DNA from: Sarcomyxa edulis
Taxonomy: Eukaryota > Basidiomycota > Agaricomycetes > Agaricales > Mycenaceae
Reading direction: 5' to 3'
DNA: 64,000 nucleotides
NCBI GenBank assembly: GCA_009761415.1
Contig: QUOL01000001.1
Coordinates: forward strand, 1,178,001 to 1,242,000
Position numbers and translations under genes: made by a program
Shown here: in pieces, positions 1 through 12,600 of the stretch
How the letters are laid out: every line of letters begins with the position of its first letter
How positions within the stretch are numbered: position 1 is the first letter of the stretch
The notes under the pieces: generated by a model
What the model was told of the DNA's origin: nothing
What the model saw: the letters and a program-made list of their open reading frames with translations, nothing else
Databases searched by the model: none

Positions 1-341
1 AAACTCGTTTGTACGATCTTGGATGGGCATGTATGGGAATTGTTGGAACGTATTTTGTGAGTATTAAGACAGATTGTAGGCAGACTGTAGAAGGGTATAG
101 GATCCGTTGAAATGAATGTGGAGAGCGATTGAGCGGGAGGGGATGTTGGGCGCCGATGAAGACGAGACAAATTCCACGTCGGCATTGTCCGAATGGGGTG
201 TGACCCACGCGACCTCGACGCGACGCACTCGTATAAATGTTTCATTGGGGACTTTCAAGTTTACGCCCTCAAGTACACTGCACATTCCTTCTTCGACGAT
301 ATCTCTCTCTCAGTCGACACTCTCTGCCTTCTAGATTTCCA
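1..341. other. Upstream region of the glycerol-3-phosphate dehydrogenase gene
   Basis: No gene is seen. Open frames here are short and lack any recognisable protein. The only signal is the TATA-like box listed separately and pyrimidine-rich DNA just before the start codon at 342. Confidence 0.5.
232..237 (+). promoter_or_regulatory. TATA-like box upstream of glycerol-3-phosphate dehydrogenase
   Basis: The hexamer TATAAA lies about 105 bp before the start codon at 342. A pyrimidine-rich stretch full of CTCTCT and TCTCT lies between them, as is common around fungal transcription starts. Assignment as a promoter is inferred from sequence and position only. Confidence 0.45.
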
Positions 342-1831
342 ATGCCTTCGTCTCAGCAACATCCGTCTAATCGATCTAAAGTCCTCGTATGGGGTGCGGG
401 TAACTTTGGTAGTTGTCTTGCAGACCATCTAGGAGACTCCCAACACGATGTATTCATGTGGTCAAGAGAGGCCGACATCGTCCAGTACTTCAATCTTCAC
501 CATCGCAATCCTACATTTCTGAAAGGCCATCAGTTCTCCGAGAACATCCGCGCTGTTGGACCTGAGATGCCGACTACAGAACTGTTGAAGGACATGGACG
601 TGTTGTTGTTCGCGATTCCAACTCAAGGATTGAGGTGCTTGCTTTTTTTGAGGTTGTGTTGCTTCAGAGCGCCTTATGTACAGGCTATTCTAGGGAATTA
701 TTGACGAAACTACGACCGCGTCTTGATGAGAAGAATTTGCCTCTCCTTATATTTGTCAACAAAGGTATAGAAGTCGGAACCCATGCCCTCACGCTAGAGA
801 TCATCGCAGATACTTGTGGGAGAGATATCGCCAGAGCTGCAACTTTCATTGTGCGTCATTACGTTTAAATCAATCTTTACCCCAAAATTTATGGAGTGTG
901 GCGCCAGTCTGGCCCATCATTCGCAGAAGAAAGTATGGTTGTAATGTTTCACTCAGCGATGTGATGCTGATGGCTTTCCTAGTTGTACGGAGACAGCCCA
1001 CGTCAGTTTCAGTAGCATCGTTTTCCCAGGTAGAAGCAGAAAAAGCCTCAGAGATATTTCATCAACCTTGGTTCCGCTGGTAAGTCATCTCCTTGGGGCC
1101 TATAGATGGGCTCTCACCATGAGTTACAGCTACACCGGCGGAGATCCTATCGGTCTAGAGCTTGCAGGCGCCTTGAAGAACGTCTATGCCATTGCAGCAG
1201 GAATGGCAGATGGCCTTGGGTTCGAAAACAATACCAGAGCCAGTTGGGTATTTGATCATCCAATGATTACCATCTCATTGACAGGCTTCGCACACCCAAA
1301 GTGCTTATTACTAGGGGATTAGCGGAAATGACCTGTATAGGAACGGCATACGGCGCTTCACCATTGACCTTTCTAGGCTTGGCAGGCGTTGGGGATCTAT
1401 TTCTGACATGCAGTTCTTCGACGAGTCGTAATTACACCGTGGGCCATCGCCTGGGAAAAGGAGAGTCCTTGGAATCGATTGTGGATACACTTGGAAGTGT
1501 AGCAGAGGGAGTGACTACCGCAAAGGGCTTGAAAAGCATCATCGACGAACTCGAGGTTCAAGCTCCCATCGCGAGCGGAGTGAGTGCGGTCTAGCTTCTC
1601 CGTGCGTGAAATGCTGACCCTAACCTCGTGCCAGATATATGAAGTTCTGTACGAAGGCAAGTGACTGAATCGGTGGGAATATAGTGGCCCCGGTAACATT
1701 TTCATACAGGTAAAAACGTTGCGCAATCAGTGAAGGATTTGATGGCCTTGCCACCTTCGAAAGAACTGGAATTACCGGAGAAAGCTGGAGGACCTGCCCG
1801 ACAACTGATGCAGAAACTTGGAATCGAGTGA
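342..1831 (+). CDS. GPD1: NAD-dependent glycerol-3-phosphate dehydrogenase
   Basis: Reduces dihydroxyacetone phosphate to glycerol 3-phosphate with NADH, feeding glycerol (osmolyte) and glycerolipid synthesis in the cytosol. The N-terminus carries the Rossmann dinucleotide loop GAGNFGS, followed by IPTQGLR and the VNKGIE segment of the family. After several introns come SGPSFAEES, then the substrate-domain block [20 protein letters not shown] with the catalytic Lys of the AGALKN motif, then [14 protein letters not shown] and GVGDLFLTC. The protein ends KLGIE. The gene is split by about seven short introns; the one at about 1082-1106 begins GTAAGT. The NAD loop comes almost immediately after the start, so there is no mitochondrial presequence. 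Family assignment is secure; exact exon ends were read by eye. Confidence 0.93.
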
Positions 1832-2291
1832 AGACATTCACGCGTTTGCTTCTGGCGCGTGACAACGGGAGAAACGGACTCGGAATGGCGTGGTACTGGT
1901 GACCAATCGGACTGATCGGCTTTGGCAGCAAGTCGCGATAGAAAGAGTATACTGCATGGATGGACTAGTGCATGGTCATACGCGTGACGGTTCGGTTGCT
2001 GCTGGTGTGGGGTATGAGGAGAAGATGGATAGAGTTTAATAATATTTTCGCGTTCGGTGTGGTCGTCGGGCCAAAGATAGGATTGTCATTACGTAAGCTG
2101 TCAATGAAAGTCACGCCTCGGCCAGACGTGGAACGGATCGAGATCTTCAAAGTTTTTTTTGCACCCACCCGGTCAAACAATTTCTTTCACCTTTCTCATT
2201 TCCACCTTCTTCTTCGTCAAAAAGGAATCAAGTCCGGGACATCCTCCTAGACTTTCTATCTCACACGTCGCCTGCTTTAGTCGCAAGGTCA
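1832..2291. other. Intergenic region
   Basis: This is 460 bp between two same-strand genes, holding the 3' end of the dehydrogenase and the promoter of the ankyrin/CCCH gene. Short open frames on both strands show no recognisable protein. Confidence 0.5.
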
Positions 2292-4501
2292 ATGGTGTCT
2301 GCGCTCTGGAGGGCTTGTTCAGAGGGTAACCTCGTAGTCGTACTCGAGCTATTGCAGGATGCATCTAGCGTCGATGTCGAGATCAAGGGTACGTTTACCA
2401 CTCTTTTATTTCTCGATTTCTTCGCGATCTGGCGTGGAATGGCTTTCTCGGCTACTATGTGAACTAACGCCTCGGTACCCTTGTTTTTATTGGCCGTCAG
2501 ATCATACTGGGGTCACCCCTCTAATCGAAGCCGTTAAAAATGGCCATGTCGATGTTGTTAGGGCTCTACTGGACAGAGGTGAATATCACATCATTTTCTG
2601 ATACGTGTACTATTTTACCTATGCGAAAACCTAGGCGCCGATCCCACCAACGGTTCCAGTCAAGCCCCACCAGAGCAATACACCTCAGACCCCACCATCT
2701 TAGATCTCCTAAGCTTTGCACAGAGCAAAATGGTCCCCAATGGGATGCCTACTCACGAAAATGGATACGGGAATGGGGATGCGGACAAGGGCTACTACAG
2801 GGCGCCCCCGGGTCCTTACCCTTACTACCCAAGCATAACGTCTCCACCCCCTTCTATGCCCGAGGGAGCTATGTATTACCCACCTCAACCCATCCAGCCT
2901 ACTGGTGAACAGGTTCCCGGTGGACCGGCAAACTTGCCTCCACCCGATATTGCTCGGTTCATTCCTTGCAGATACTTCCCAGCTTGCCGTTATGGCGCGT
3001 CGTGTATGTTTGCTCATCCACAGGGACCATATTTCCAAGGACCCCTCCCCCCGCCAGCACAGTATCCCTCTCATTACGACCCAATGACGATCCCGCCTTA
3101 CGTGCCCAACTATTATCAAGCGTTCCCTCCACCTAATGGTGCTCCACATATGGCACCCATGTCTCCCCCTCCTCCTGGGCCTCATGGCATGGTTCACGCA
3201 AGAAACGGTTCCGAAATCGTTTCTCCACTTCAAAGTCCTTTTAGCCCATCTGGCGCACCTCCTCCTTTACCTTACGGTCCCATATCTCCCATGTCCCCAG
3301 GATACCCTCATCCCGGTCATGGTGCAGTCCCCATGTCAATGCCACCCATGTCTCCCCTCCATCACCAGCCACAGCCTGTCCCAGGCCCTCAGTCTCCTAA
3401 CGCAATGTATAATAATGTCCCACAACCTACCCCTCCTTTCGTCGTGCGGCCTGATGCTGCGCAATACTCGCAGCCGGGTATGCCCTCCCCAGTGGGTTAT
3501 CCCGATATCAACGGTGGTCCAAAATCACCCATGATGCACGCCCAACAGCCTGATCCTTACAACCCTATTCCTACGTATCGTGAGGGAGCACCGCAGAACC
3601 GTCGTGGAGGCGCTCGTAGGCCATCATTCGGTGGTCGCAAACCTCCGTGTCTCTTCTTCCCTTCCGGCAGATGCAAAAATGGGTAAGTCAAGGGTTCTCA
3701 GATATTTTTTATGACCTATACTAACTATCCATTCTAGCGATGACTGTCGATTCCCGCACGTCATACCAGAAGGGCCTGGTTCTCACAACCCTGCTTACTT
3801 TGCTGGGAGACCTCGTCCACGTCCCCATGTCAATGGTAACGGAAACGTGAATGGATTCGGGGCCATTGAAGAAAAACTTGCCGGACTTACTGTTCGAGAT
3901 GTACGTATAATCATGCTGTTATCGAGCGGGAACATTGCTAATGTATCATTTCCCCTTCATGAAGGACACTCCACCCGCCGCTGTCCCGCAAAATGTCCAG
4001 AACGGCGTCCCCGCCACTGTCGCAGGCGTTGATGGCTTCAACCGTGCGCGTTCCACTGATCCCGTCCCTCGTCCTCGTTTCCAGCAAGGTTTCAAGGGCA
4101 ACGGCAATAATCAAGCTGTCAACGGGACTCGCGAGAAACGGGCCGCAGCGGCAGCGACCCGGCAGCGGGTCCCAAACCCTGATGAATTCCCCGTTCTTGC
4201 GGGATCTACGACTCCTCCCATGCGAAGCCCTCCTAGTTTAAACGGTTCACTCTCCGGCGCTCCCACTGCTGCACAAGTGTTGTTAGCTCCTGCTCCTAGT
4301 CGTAAGGAGGGCGAGAAGGAACCGAGTGTTCGTGGTACGAGCCCTGAACCTACTAAGGTCAAGGAACTAAAATTGGAACCCACATCCGCGCCCGAGGTGG
4401 CTCAGGAAGCTCCAACGGCTACGTCTAAACTCCCCATCTCTTTCGCTGCAGTTGCCACTGGTGCAACTGAGACTTCGAAAGAGGTCTCTGTCACGGCATG
4501 A
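2292..4501 (+). CDS. Ankyrin-repeat and CCCH zinc-finger protein
   Basis: Probably an RNA-binding regulatory protein. Exons 1-3 encode two ankyrin-like helices pairs (LWRACSEGNLVVVLELLQ and TPLIEAVKNGHVDVVRALL). Introns at about 2390-2500 and 2579-2634 join these in frame to a Pro-rich exon. Two CCCH fingers follow. The first is C-x5-C-x5-C-x3-H (CRYFPACRYGASCMFAH). The second is C-x7-C-x5-C-x3-H and is split by the intron at about 3682-3737, after the residues KNG. Between the fingers is a long Pro/Met/Tyr-rich low-complexity region; after them a disordered tail rich in Ala, Pro and Glu ends in VSVTA. CCCH pairs typically bind AU-rich or poly(A) RNA; which RNA is bound here cannot be told. 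The start is chosen because the first ankyrin helix begins at the fourth residue. Confidence 0.85.
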
Positions 4502-5235
4502 ACAAAAACCCTCTCGTCGTACCACACTCCATCCATTTGTATCATAAAAAAGTTCTCTCCTTTCGTCCGCGTCCGGTTTCTTGGGCTTAACAGGTTTTCA
4601 CGACTCAGTTGTCCATGCTATCAGACCACCATCTTCTTTTTTTCTTCTCGGTAATTATTTGTTTTCCTGTGGCCGTACACATACTACACATCACCCCCAT
4701 TCCTCCTCCGTCAACCACCGTCAATCAAGCATTATTTTTCATTCTTCCTGTTGTTGCATCTTTTCCCCTGCGCTGCATCCTGTCCTTTGCTCGCCTTTTA
4801 CATTTATATATATAGATTATGACTGTCTTTTTCCATCTCTTCTTTCCTACTTTTACTATTTCACGTCATGCTGGCTGGATGATTTTGAGGATCGATCTTG
4901 ACATACACACACACTCACACACTCATATATATTTCCCTTTCCATCTCGTTGCACTTCCCCCTCGCTGTTGCTTTTTATCATCTACACAAAACATATTCAC
5001 GCACGATCGATATGCATATTATCTTTGGTTCTGATGCTCTATGTCTTTTTCCTTCCGTACATTGTTTCTGCAAGCTAGCTATGCCTCGTATCAGTATTAC
5101 ATTGTTTTTTAGCATATGATTGTGTCTGCAGGTCTGGAATATTAACTGTGTTTCCGTGGATCATGCTGCAGATGGATCATACATGTGTTAAAACCCGGAG
5201 CGAAAGGATCGTAACGCGATGTGGGACAATTTCCG
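4502..5235. other. Gene-poor convergent 3' region, pyrimidine-rich
   Basis: This lies between two genes that end facing each other. On the plus strand it is rich in C and T, with CACACACTCACACACTC near 4905-4922 and many runs of T. Open frames here are low-complexity and I do not consider them genes. It probably holds both 3' UTRs. Confidence 0.5.
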
Positions 5236-8087
5236 CTATGTCCATACTTGCGTATTCCTCATCTCAACCCCCGGAGTCGCAGTGACCTCGCCGATTTGGT
5301 ATACATCCGCATCGCCTGCCGCTCGTAATGCCTGAATAGCCGCGTCGACCTCCTTAGGACCCACGATGACAACCATACCAATACCATTATTGAAAGTGCG
5401 AGCCATCTCCAACGGTTCGATCCTGCCATGTTTCATCAAGAATCGGAATACTGGGGGAAGTTCCCATTTTGAGGCATCCACGTAGCACCCAAGGCCTTTT
5501 GGCAACACTCTTGGGATGTTCTCTGTGAATCCACCACCGGTTATATGTGACATTCCTTTGAGGAGACCAGCTTGTGCGGCTGGGAGTATTTGCTTGATGT
5601 AAATCCGTGTTGGCTCAAGGAGAGCACGGCCTAGAGTCGTTGACTCGTTCCATGGACAAGGAGAGGAATACGTCAGGCCGGAGATAGACACGACCTTCCG
5701 AACAAGAGAGAATCCATTGGAATGGATTCCTGACGAAGAAACACCCAGAAGAACGTCGCCGACACTGATGTCAGGTCTTGGTAGGATCAAATGACGTTCA
5801 ACAGCGCCGACTGCAAATCCAGCAAGATCGTAGTCATCTATGAAATCGATAAATATAAGGAACAAACCAGTTAAAAACGAAGAACGTACCGTCTTGATAC
5901 ATCCCGGGCATCTCAGCAGTCTCTCCTCCAATTAGCGCGCAACCTGCTTGCCGGCAGCCATCGGCTATCCCTTTTACGACCTGAGCGGCGATAGGAACGT
6001 CTAGCTTTCCGCAGCCATAATAGTCGAGGAAATACAGTGGCTCGGCGCCCTGCACCAGTAGATCGTTTACAGACATGGCCACAAGGTCGATGCCTAACAA
6101 AGTACAATAAGAAACCTTTCTCAAAGCTCTTACAAATGATATATGACTCACCTACGAGATCGTGGATGCCCACGTCTACAGCAACACGCAATTTTGTGCC
6201 TACACCATCAGTACCACTGACAAGTACGGGATCTCTATAGCCCGTCGCTTTGAGATCGAAAACACCGCCGAAACCGCCGATCTCTGCATCGGCACCCGGG
6301 CGACGAGTAGACCGGACGTAGGGTTTGATAGTCTCCACGAGAGAGTTTCCTGCCTCGACTGAAACTCCTGCTTGGGAGTATGTTAAACCTGTGGGTGTGA
6401 TCTCTTTTGCGGACGCCAAGGCTCTAGAATACCAATGGATGATCAGGGACAGGGGAATGTCGGATATGACAGTGAATTCGTACCGGTGTGCTATATCGCG
6501 TCTGTATGTTTTACCTTCAAAAGACACTTTGTCGACCCCGGAGTACACTAGATCGAGTGCTTGTTGCAATGTTGCAGCATACGCAGTGACGGCGAGAACG
6601 CGTCCGCCCGCGGTCACGATGTCGTTCCCAGTTTTTGTGGTTCCTGCGTGGAAGACCACCACGTCTGAAGAGATGTTTCGTCATTAATGGATGTTTCTCA
6701 GTAAGGAGATGTTCATACCTGATGGTAGATCAGCATTGGAGATTTGAATCTTCTTTCCTTTGGTATAATTGCCGGGGTAACCGTGAGATGCAAGGATGAC
6801 GGAAACAGCATATCCAGGCCGAATGGTCACTGGGACTGCGTCCAAACGATGTTCTGCACAAGCCTAGACGACAAGTCAATTTTGATTCCTTCGAGAGCAT
6901 ATGAGGAAAAGTTCACGAGTAGGAGGGCAGCGAGATCGACGTCTTCACTGAGGAGGAGCATAAGCGCTTCTGTCTCTGGGTCCCCGAATCTGACGTTATA
7001 TTCGAGTACTTTTGGGCCCGAGGGTGTCAACATGAAACCGGTGAAAAGCATCCCAACGAATGGGAACCCTAATGTCATTGACAGTGAGTATATCGAAAGA
7101 AAGACAACCTGGGGTGAACCAACCTTCCTTCCGCATCCCATCGATCGTAGGTCGCAGAGTTTCTCTCATGATTTGTTCCAGAATAGCAGCAGTGGCTACA
7201 GGCGCAGGAGCGTATGCTCCCATTCCACCGGTGTTCAACCCAACATCACCTTCACCGATTCGTTTATGATCTTGAGCGGCAGGTAGTGGGACGATCGAAT
7301 AACCATCAGAGAAAGCCAGAACCGAGATCTCTGGACCAGTAAGCAGTTCTTCAACGACAACCTCGTTTCCTGGTAGAAATGGACAATTGGATTCAACATG
7401 AATGATATATATTTACATGGAGGATATCGCGGACCTGCGGCGCCGAACGCATTTGCTACCATGATCTCCTGAAGGCCTGATATGGCTTCTTCTACAGTAT
7501 CTGGTATGAGGACGCCTTTCCCGCCTGCTAGCCCACTGGCTTTTAGAACGACCTTGTGGCCACACGTTTTGACATAGAGGATTGCTTGATCTACTTCGGA
7601 CGACGAGAAGACTCTGAATTTGGCGGTGGGGATGGAGTGACGCTCCATGAAATCTTTGGAGAAGGCTTTGGATCCTTCCATCCTCGCGGCCAGCGCACTG
7701 GGGCCAAATACGGGTATCCCGACTATGCTGTCTGAGAAACTGTATAGGACGCGAATGCCATATATTTGAACGTACCTTTTCGGAAGTGGGTTTCGACACC
7801 GTCGACGAGGGGTTGTTCTGGTCCAGGAACTACGAGGTTGATCTAGGATAGAGTCAGTGACTTGAGCGATATCGATATGATCATCTTACCTCGTTTTTCA
7901 ATGCGAATGCAACCAGCTGAGGGAAGTCATCCGATGGGAGATCTACATTAGATGTTTTTGCTACTTGAGACGTTCCTCCATTTCCAGGACAGACGTAGAT
8001 GTGGTCAAGTAGTTTTGACTGAGATAGTTTCCAGGCGAGGGCGTGCTCCCGTCCACCGCTGCCCAGGATGAGGATTCGTATGGCCAT
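5236..8087 (-). CDS. ADE5,7: Bifunctional phosphoribosylamine-glycine ligase / phosphoribosylformylglycinamidine cyclo-ligase (GARS-AIRS)
   Basis: Catalyses steps 2 and 5 of de novo purine synthesis in the cytosol. The N-terminal GARS half begins with the [11 protein letters not shown] loop, then the ATP-grasp segment [14 protein letters not shown] and the [10 protein letters not shown] motif. The C-terminal AIRS half has ATP/substrate-loop motifs [11 protein letters not shown] and [14 protein letters not shown], then [30 protein letters not shown] and FNNGIGMV. The protein ends MRNTQVWT. Order and content match yeast Ade5,7, a fusion of about 800 residues; GART in animals has an extra formyltransferase that is absent here. 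At least six short introns interrupt the gene (for example near 5842-5891, 6098-6151 and 6663-6719). The start ATG at 8087 is the first residue of the conserved N-terminus. Confidence 0.95.
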
Positions 8088-9620
8088 CGGTGAAAAATAT
8101 GAAGCAAAGACTGATCGGGAACCGGACGCCGATTAGATAAAGATGGGGTCCTCATGCGACACGTCCCCGAACACCCCATTTACAGGAAAAATACCTGCAA
8201 TTCTCGACGCAAATATCCTTCATCCTTACGATCGTCTACGGCCTACACTGAGTGTGGTACTGACCATTACTTTGCCATGAGAATGCCAGGAAAATCCACG
8301 ATAATGGTACAGTTTTGGCCATGATTACTTCGTGAGCCTTACCTTGGCCTCTCTGAAGTTCCGAGGCTCCTTCCTGCTTCTTCCTCGTCTGTGAATAGCT
8401 CGATACCTCAGGTGATCATGGGGTGATAGGCTGAGTTGCGAGAAGCAGACCGATGCTAGAGCGACGTGCTGCGACCTGCTCGTAAACACGTTGGGATGCC
8501 CGCGGATGAGTATCACTAGAAACGGACGCGCTACGGACGCGTCTGTTCGCGGGATTATACGTGTCCGGGAAGGATGGAAGCAGTGGCGTTAACGTTGTAG
8601 CCTACTTGTGTACGACGACGTAGTGGTATCTATTCGTAGCCTTTTTGGAGCTCGTAGCCTTTTTGGAGCTCTAGTGCCATTTGGAGGACTCGGAGTGTGA
8701 GTAGAGCCTACTCAGGCTCAGGTGATGACACTGCATGTCAGTGTGAGCAAGAAATGAGAGCAATGGAAGATGTCGAAGATGCACGCAAGCTGGAAGGAAA
8801 TAATATACAGAGGCCGAGTGTCGCACGCGTCTGCATCGCTTGCCTCGGTGATTTGAACCCGTCTCTAACGTCCTCGAGGTTGTGCCTTTTCGTGGCAATT
8901 TCTCGCTGCAATTTGGTCCTACCTCGCTTAGTCTCGCTTGCGTTCAACTTATACAGTTATCAACGGCTCAGTTATACAAGAAATCACTCTAAAGGCTGTA
9001 GCTTGGTGATTTGAGTTTGTAATCCTCCTAGACTAAGGACATAGATACTATGACATCTAAAGTAATTTATGCAATTTTTTTCGGGAGCCCATATAGTATA
9101 CTTTGTGCGGAGTGAATATTCTCTCGAAGAGCATGCTTTTTCGTCGAATACGGGTCGGTTATACGGGCCAGATTAGTGACCGGATGATTAGGTAATTGCG
9201 CATACCTGATTAGATTATTATTGATGTCTCGGATTTCTCTCCACAAAATAAGAGTAAAAACTCTCCAGCAAAGCTTGTGCTGGGTCGATTCCTTCCATCC
9301 AAATTGTAAAATCAAGCAATGATACTATTCAATCTACTCTGATACTCAATCTACTCAGAATATTTCTCTATGTGTTCTGAGCCCTCCATTTCTGTGGGAA
9401 AATTGTATAACTTGGCTCAGACTGCCTTGCTCTCGATTTTTACAATTTTTTATGGTACCACGATGGTTCAAATTGTGATATACGTGAGCAACATATCTAA
9501 GGGTATGATTCCGACAGGTGTTTGAGGCCAGAAAGAGGCGTCAGTGTGCGAGAAATGGCTTCGTATAAGTGAGTGATCACGTATAAGTGACCCGTTGATG
9601 ACTGTAGTCCGGCGGCCGAT
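8088..9620. other. Largest intergenic region, about 1.5 kb
   Basis: This divergent intergenic DNA lies between the GARS-AIRS gene (-) and the gene starting at 9621 (+). I find no convincing protein or RNA gene on either strand. The part from about 9000 to 9480 is noticeably AT-rich. It contains an 18-bp tandem duplication (listed separately) and a directly repeated 11-mer CGTATAAGTGA at 9562-9572 and 9580-9590, close to the start of the next gene. It may contain promoters and remnants of degraded elements. Confidence 0.5.
8635..8670. repeat. Perfect 18-bp tandem duplication
   Basis: The 18-mer CGTAGCCTTTTTGGAGCT occurs twice back to back at 8635-8652 and 8653-8670. It is followed by a partial degenerate copy. 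The repeat lies in non-coding DNA about 550 bp upstream of the GARS-AIRS start. Confidence 0.9.
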
Positions 9621-12600
9621 ATGGCCAGCTATCAGAACCCAATGTTGGAGGCGCAGCCTTTTGAAGAGGTCAGTCATCTCATTGTACCATTTCTACCATC
9701 TCAATCTCAATATTCCCCCCTCGCTATAGTCACAGGGAGGCTCCCCCAAATCTGCGACTGCAGATGAACTCAAGGCCTTCTATCAAGATATGGAAAGAAG
9801 AGAAATCCTCGAACGTAAACTTTCGAAACGAAAATCTGCCAGTAGTAACGCTGGCCACACTTCGATCTGGTCACGAAAGTCTGTCAAGAAATCTACTTCG
9901 ACACTCGTCGTCCTAGACCCTGTTCACGGTCCCGGGCCAACACCACAGCGACGGCCAGTACCACCCGTCGACGTCCAGACCGAGTCGGGAGTGAAGGATT
10001 GGAGGGAGGAACAGATGGAAAAAACTGATCAGTTGCCCTCATTGCAGATTGTGCCGTCGCGTTCCCTCATCCCGGACGTTTTGGAAGAGCTGCCTGCATG
10101 GTTCAACAAGGACGCTTGGCTACCTGATCCTTACCCATCTTACAGAGCCAAGTATCCAATCCATAATCCTGTTGGACCTCGATGGTACCGAAATCACCAT
10201 CTGATTGCTCCTTTGAACCCTCGATCTGGCCGTCCCTCATCCGTGTTCTCTCCTTCTTTCCCCCCAATGACACCTTCCATAAACGAGCGTTCCGAGGACG
10301 CAACTCGTTTGGCTGGCCCAAGTAGAACCCCTTCTGGCTCGCCCTTGCCCACACCCAATTCTTCTGAAACGCGTGTCCAAGACACTAATGGCAGGAGATC
10401 TCGAAAAACGTCTCAAACCGCACACGATAACGTTGATTTGTTGGATGTCAGTGATCCTTGGGGTACTAACTGGCATCATCAATCGCCCTATGACATAGGC
10501 CTTACAAATAATTCTGTTTCTGTCGACGTGTCAGAAGTAGGTCTCACATCTGAATTGTCTCTCTATTTCACGTCTTAATGAGCTATTGTAGAATCCAAGC
10601 AAACCACGTTCCAGACGCTCGAGTATAACCACCAGTCGTCGCAAAACTGTCACTCCTTCACCCTTATCACAATCAACTTCTGCCATTCATTTACAAGTTC
10701 CATCTTTAGACGGCGTTCGCTTACCTCGTAAGCTTAGCAAACGTCGTGCTCCAGTTCTAGGGAGTCTTTTCGGGAGCCACGGAAAACATTCCGACCGGAA
10801 TGCTGTCTCGGCACCTACTTCACCTCAAGACCAATCTCCTTCACCTCGAGCCTCCATGATCCAAGATCGCCCTGCCGACCAACCTTCTGTCCCCACTCAA
10901 CTGCATGATCCACCTCCTTCGGCTGTTCCACATAACATGGCCAAAACCGAGAAGCGTGGAAGCGTGCTTGGTCGACTTGTGAAGAAGTTCAGTATTCTAA
11001 AAAAACCCTCCCCGGATTCCAGGAATGGTGGGGCAATCATTGGCATCGACGATGCTAAGAGCGACAAAGTCTCGCGGCGCTCGGAGGCCACGACTAGGCA
11101 GCCATCCTCGGATAAACCCCAGCTGGACACGCGAAGGAGCACGGATCCTGCTCCTGTCAAACGTATCCCTCCCCCATCTGTGGAACTCGAGCCGTCTTTG
11201 CCTCGTGACACCATTGTTCCGAAGGTTGGCGAAAACTTGCCTGACCCGGATCGTCGCTCGTCGATGATCTCATTGGAAACTCCGTTTCCTGTTTCTATGG
11301 GCCGACTTACCGTCGCCAATCCCGATGAACCAAGTTCAGGGGATAATACGCCTAGTCAAAGTACCGCCCCTTTACCTCCCGAAAAGCCCGAACCTGTGCC
11401 CCAAGTGCCCGAGAAGACAATCGAAGAGCCAGTTAGGAACGCGTCTCTTCCAACCCCTCCAGTCTCTTCCCCGGCACCGGTTTCCACTCGTACCATCTCA
11501 GCTACATCTCCACATCCCGCACCTTCTCCAGACCAATCTCGAACGCAGCATGATACATCGGAGCCACGGGGCCGCGCTGAGAGCACGAAGCCGCCACTTC
11601 GTGAAGTGACACCTGAGGCTCCTCGGCAGGTCTCCGAACACCAAAGTTCTCGACACCGAGCTGAGAGGTCACAAGCTCCACCACCACGACCATCCTCCGA
11701 GAAATCGAAAACCCCATCTATCTCTTCTGTTGTTCCATTCCCTGTCGCAGAGCAGCCTCGATCTCCCCCACTGATGGCCCCAGCCGTGTCTTTCCCCTCC
11801 GTCATAGAGGATTCTCCTTACTCGGCTTCATCCATGATAGTCAATCCACCCACACCACATACTGCTGAGCCCAGAAGTATCACACCTCCTCCAACCGTAC
11901 CGAAACTAGAGAAACGTCGGTCTCGTGATCCATCCCCAAATCCTCAAGTTAGCACCGTAACAAGTCGGGAGACAGAGACGTACAGACTTGTTCGTAGTCC
12001 TTCTGGTAACATGCATCCGACTACCGAAATGATAGTGGGTGCTGGAGAACAATGGGAAGTTGTTGGGACAACGAGAAGCACGTCTAGTAAGGATAAGTCA
12101 ACCAAGTCGAAGGATCGGGAGAGTGGGAGCCGTAAGGAGCATAGACGGCAGGAGAAGACTGAGGAGGTCGAACAACATAGAGTCCGTAGTCAGACACGAC
12201 ATCAGTCGGTGACTGGTCCGGTTGCGTCATCTTCGAGTTCCTCGAAACTTCCTCGTGCATCTAGTCTTGAGGTTCGGAAACGACCTGCGATTCCTGACTC
12301 TTTGATCTCCCAGAAGGATGAGTCGAAGTCGAGTAGAAAGCGGGACGGTGACAGAGAGCAGAGGAGGTCGGAGGATAGAGAGCAAAGGAGATCGGAGGAT
12401 AGAGGACAGAGGAGGTCCGAAGATAGAGAGCAGAGAAGGTCTGAAGATAGGGAGCGGAGGAGAGATGACGATAGAGAACGGAGGCGAGACGACGATAAAG
12501 AACGGAGAAGAGGTGAGGATCGAGAGCGAAGAAGGGACGAGGACAGAGACAGAGAACGGAAGCAGGAGGAGGACAGAGATAGAAGGCATAGTGAAGACAG

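Noticed and set aside
4581..5119. Several plus-strand open frames in the 3' region
   Set aside because: They are C/T-driven low-complexity frames with no family, no neighbouring splice signals and no conserved blocks.
8840..8900. B-box-like sequence (minus strand GGTTCAAATC) suggesting a tRNA
   Set aside because: The flanks cannot form a proper 5-bp T-stem and no A-box or cloverleaf could be drawn around it.
8697..9014. 105-residue plus-strand open frame
   Set aside because: Composition and lack of homology look like chance; no splice or start context supports it.
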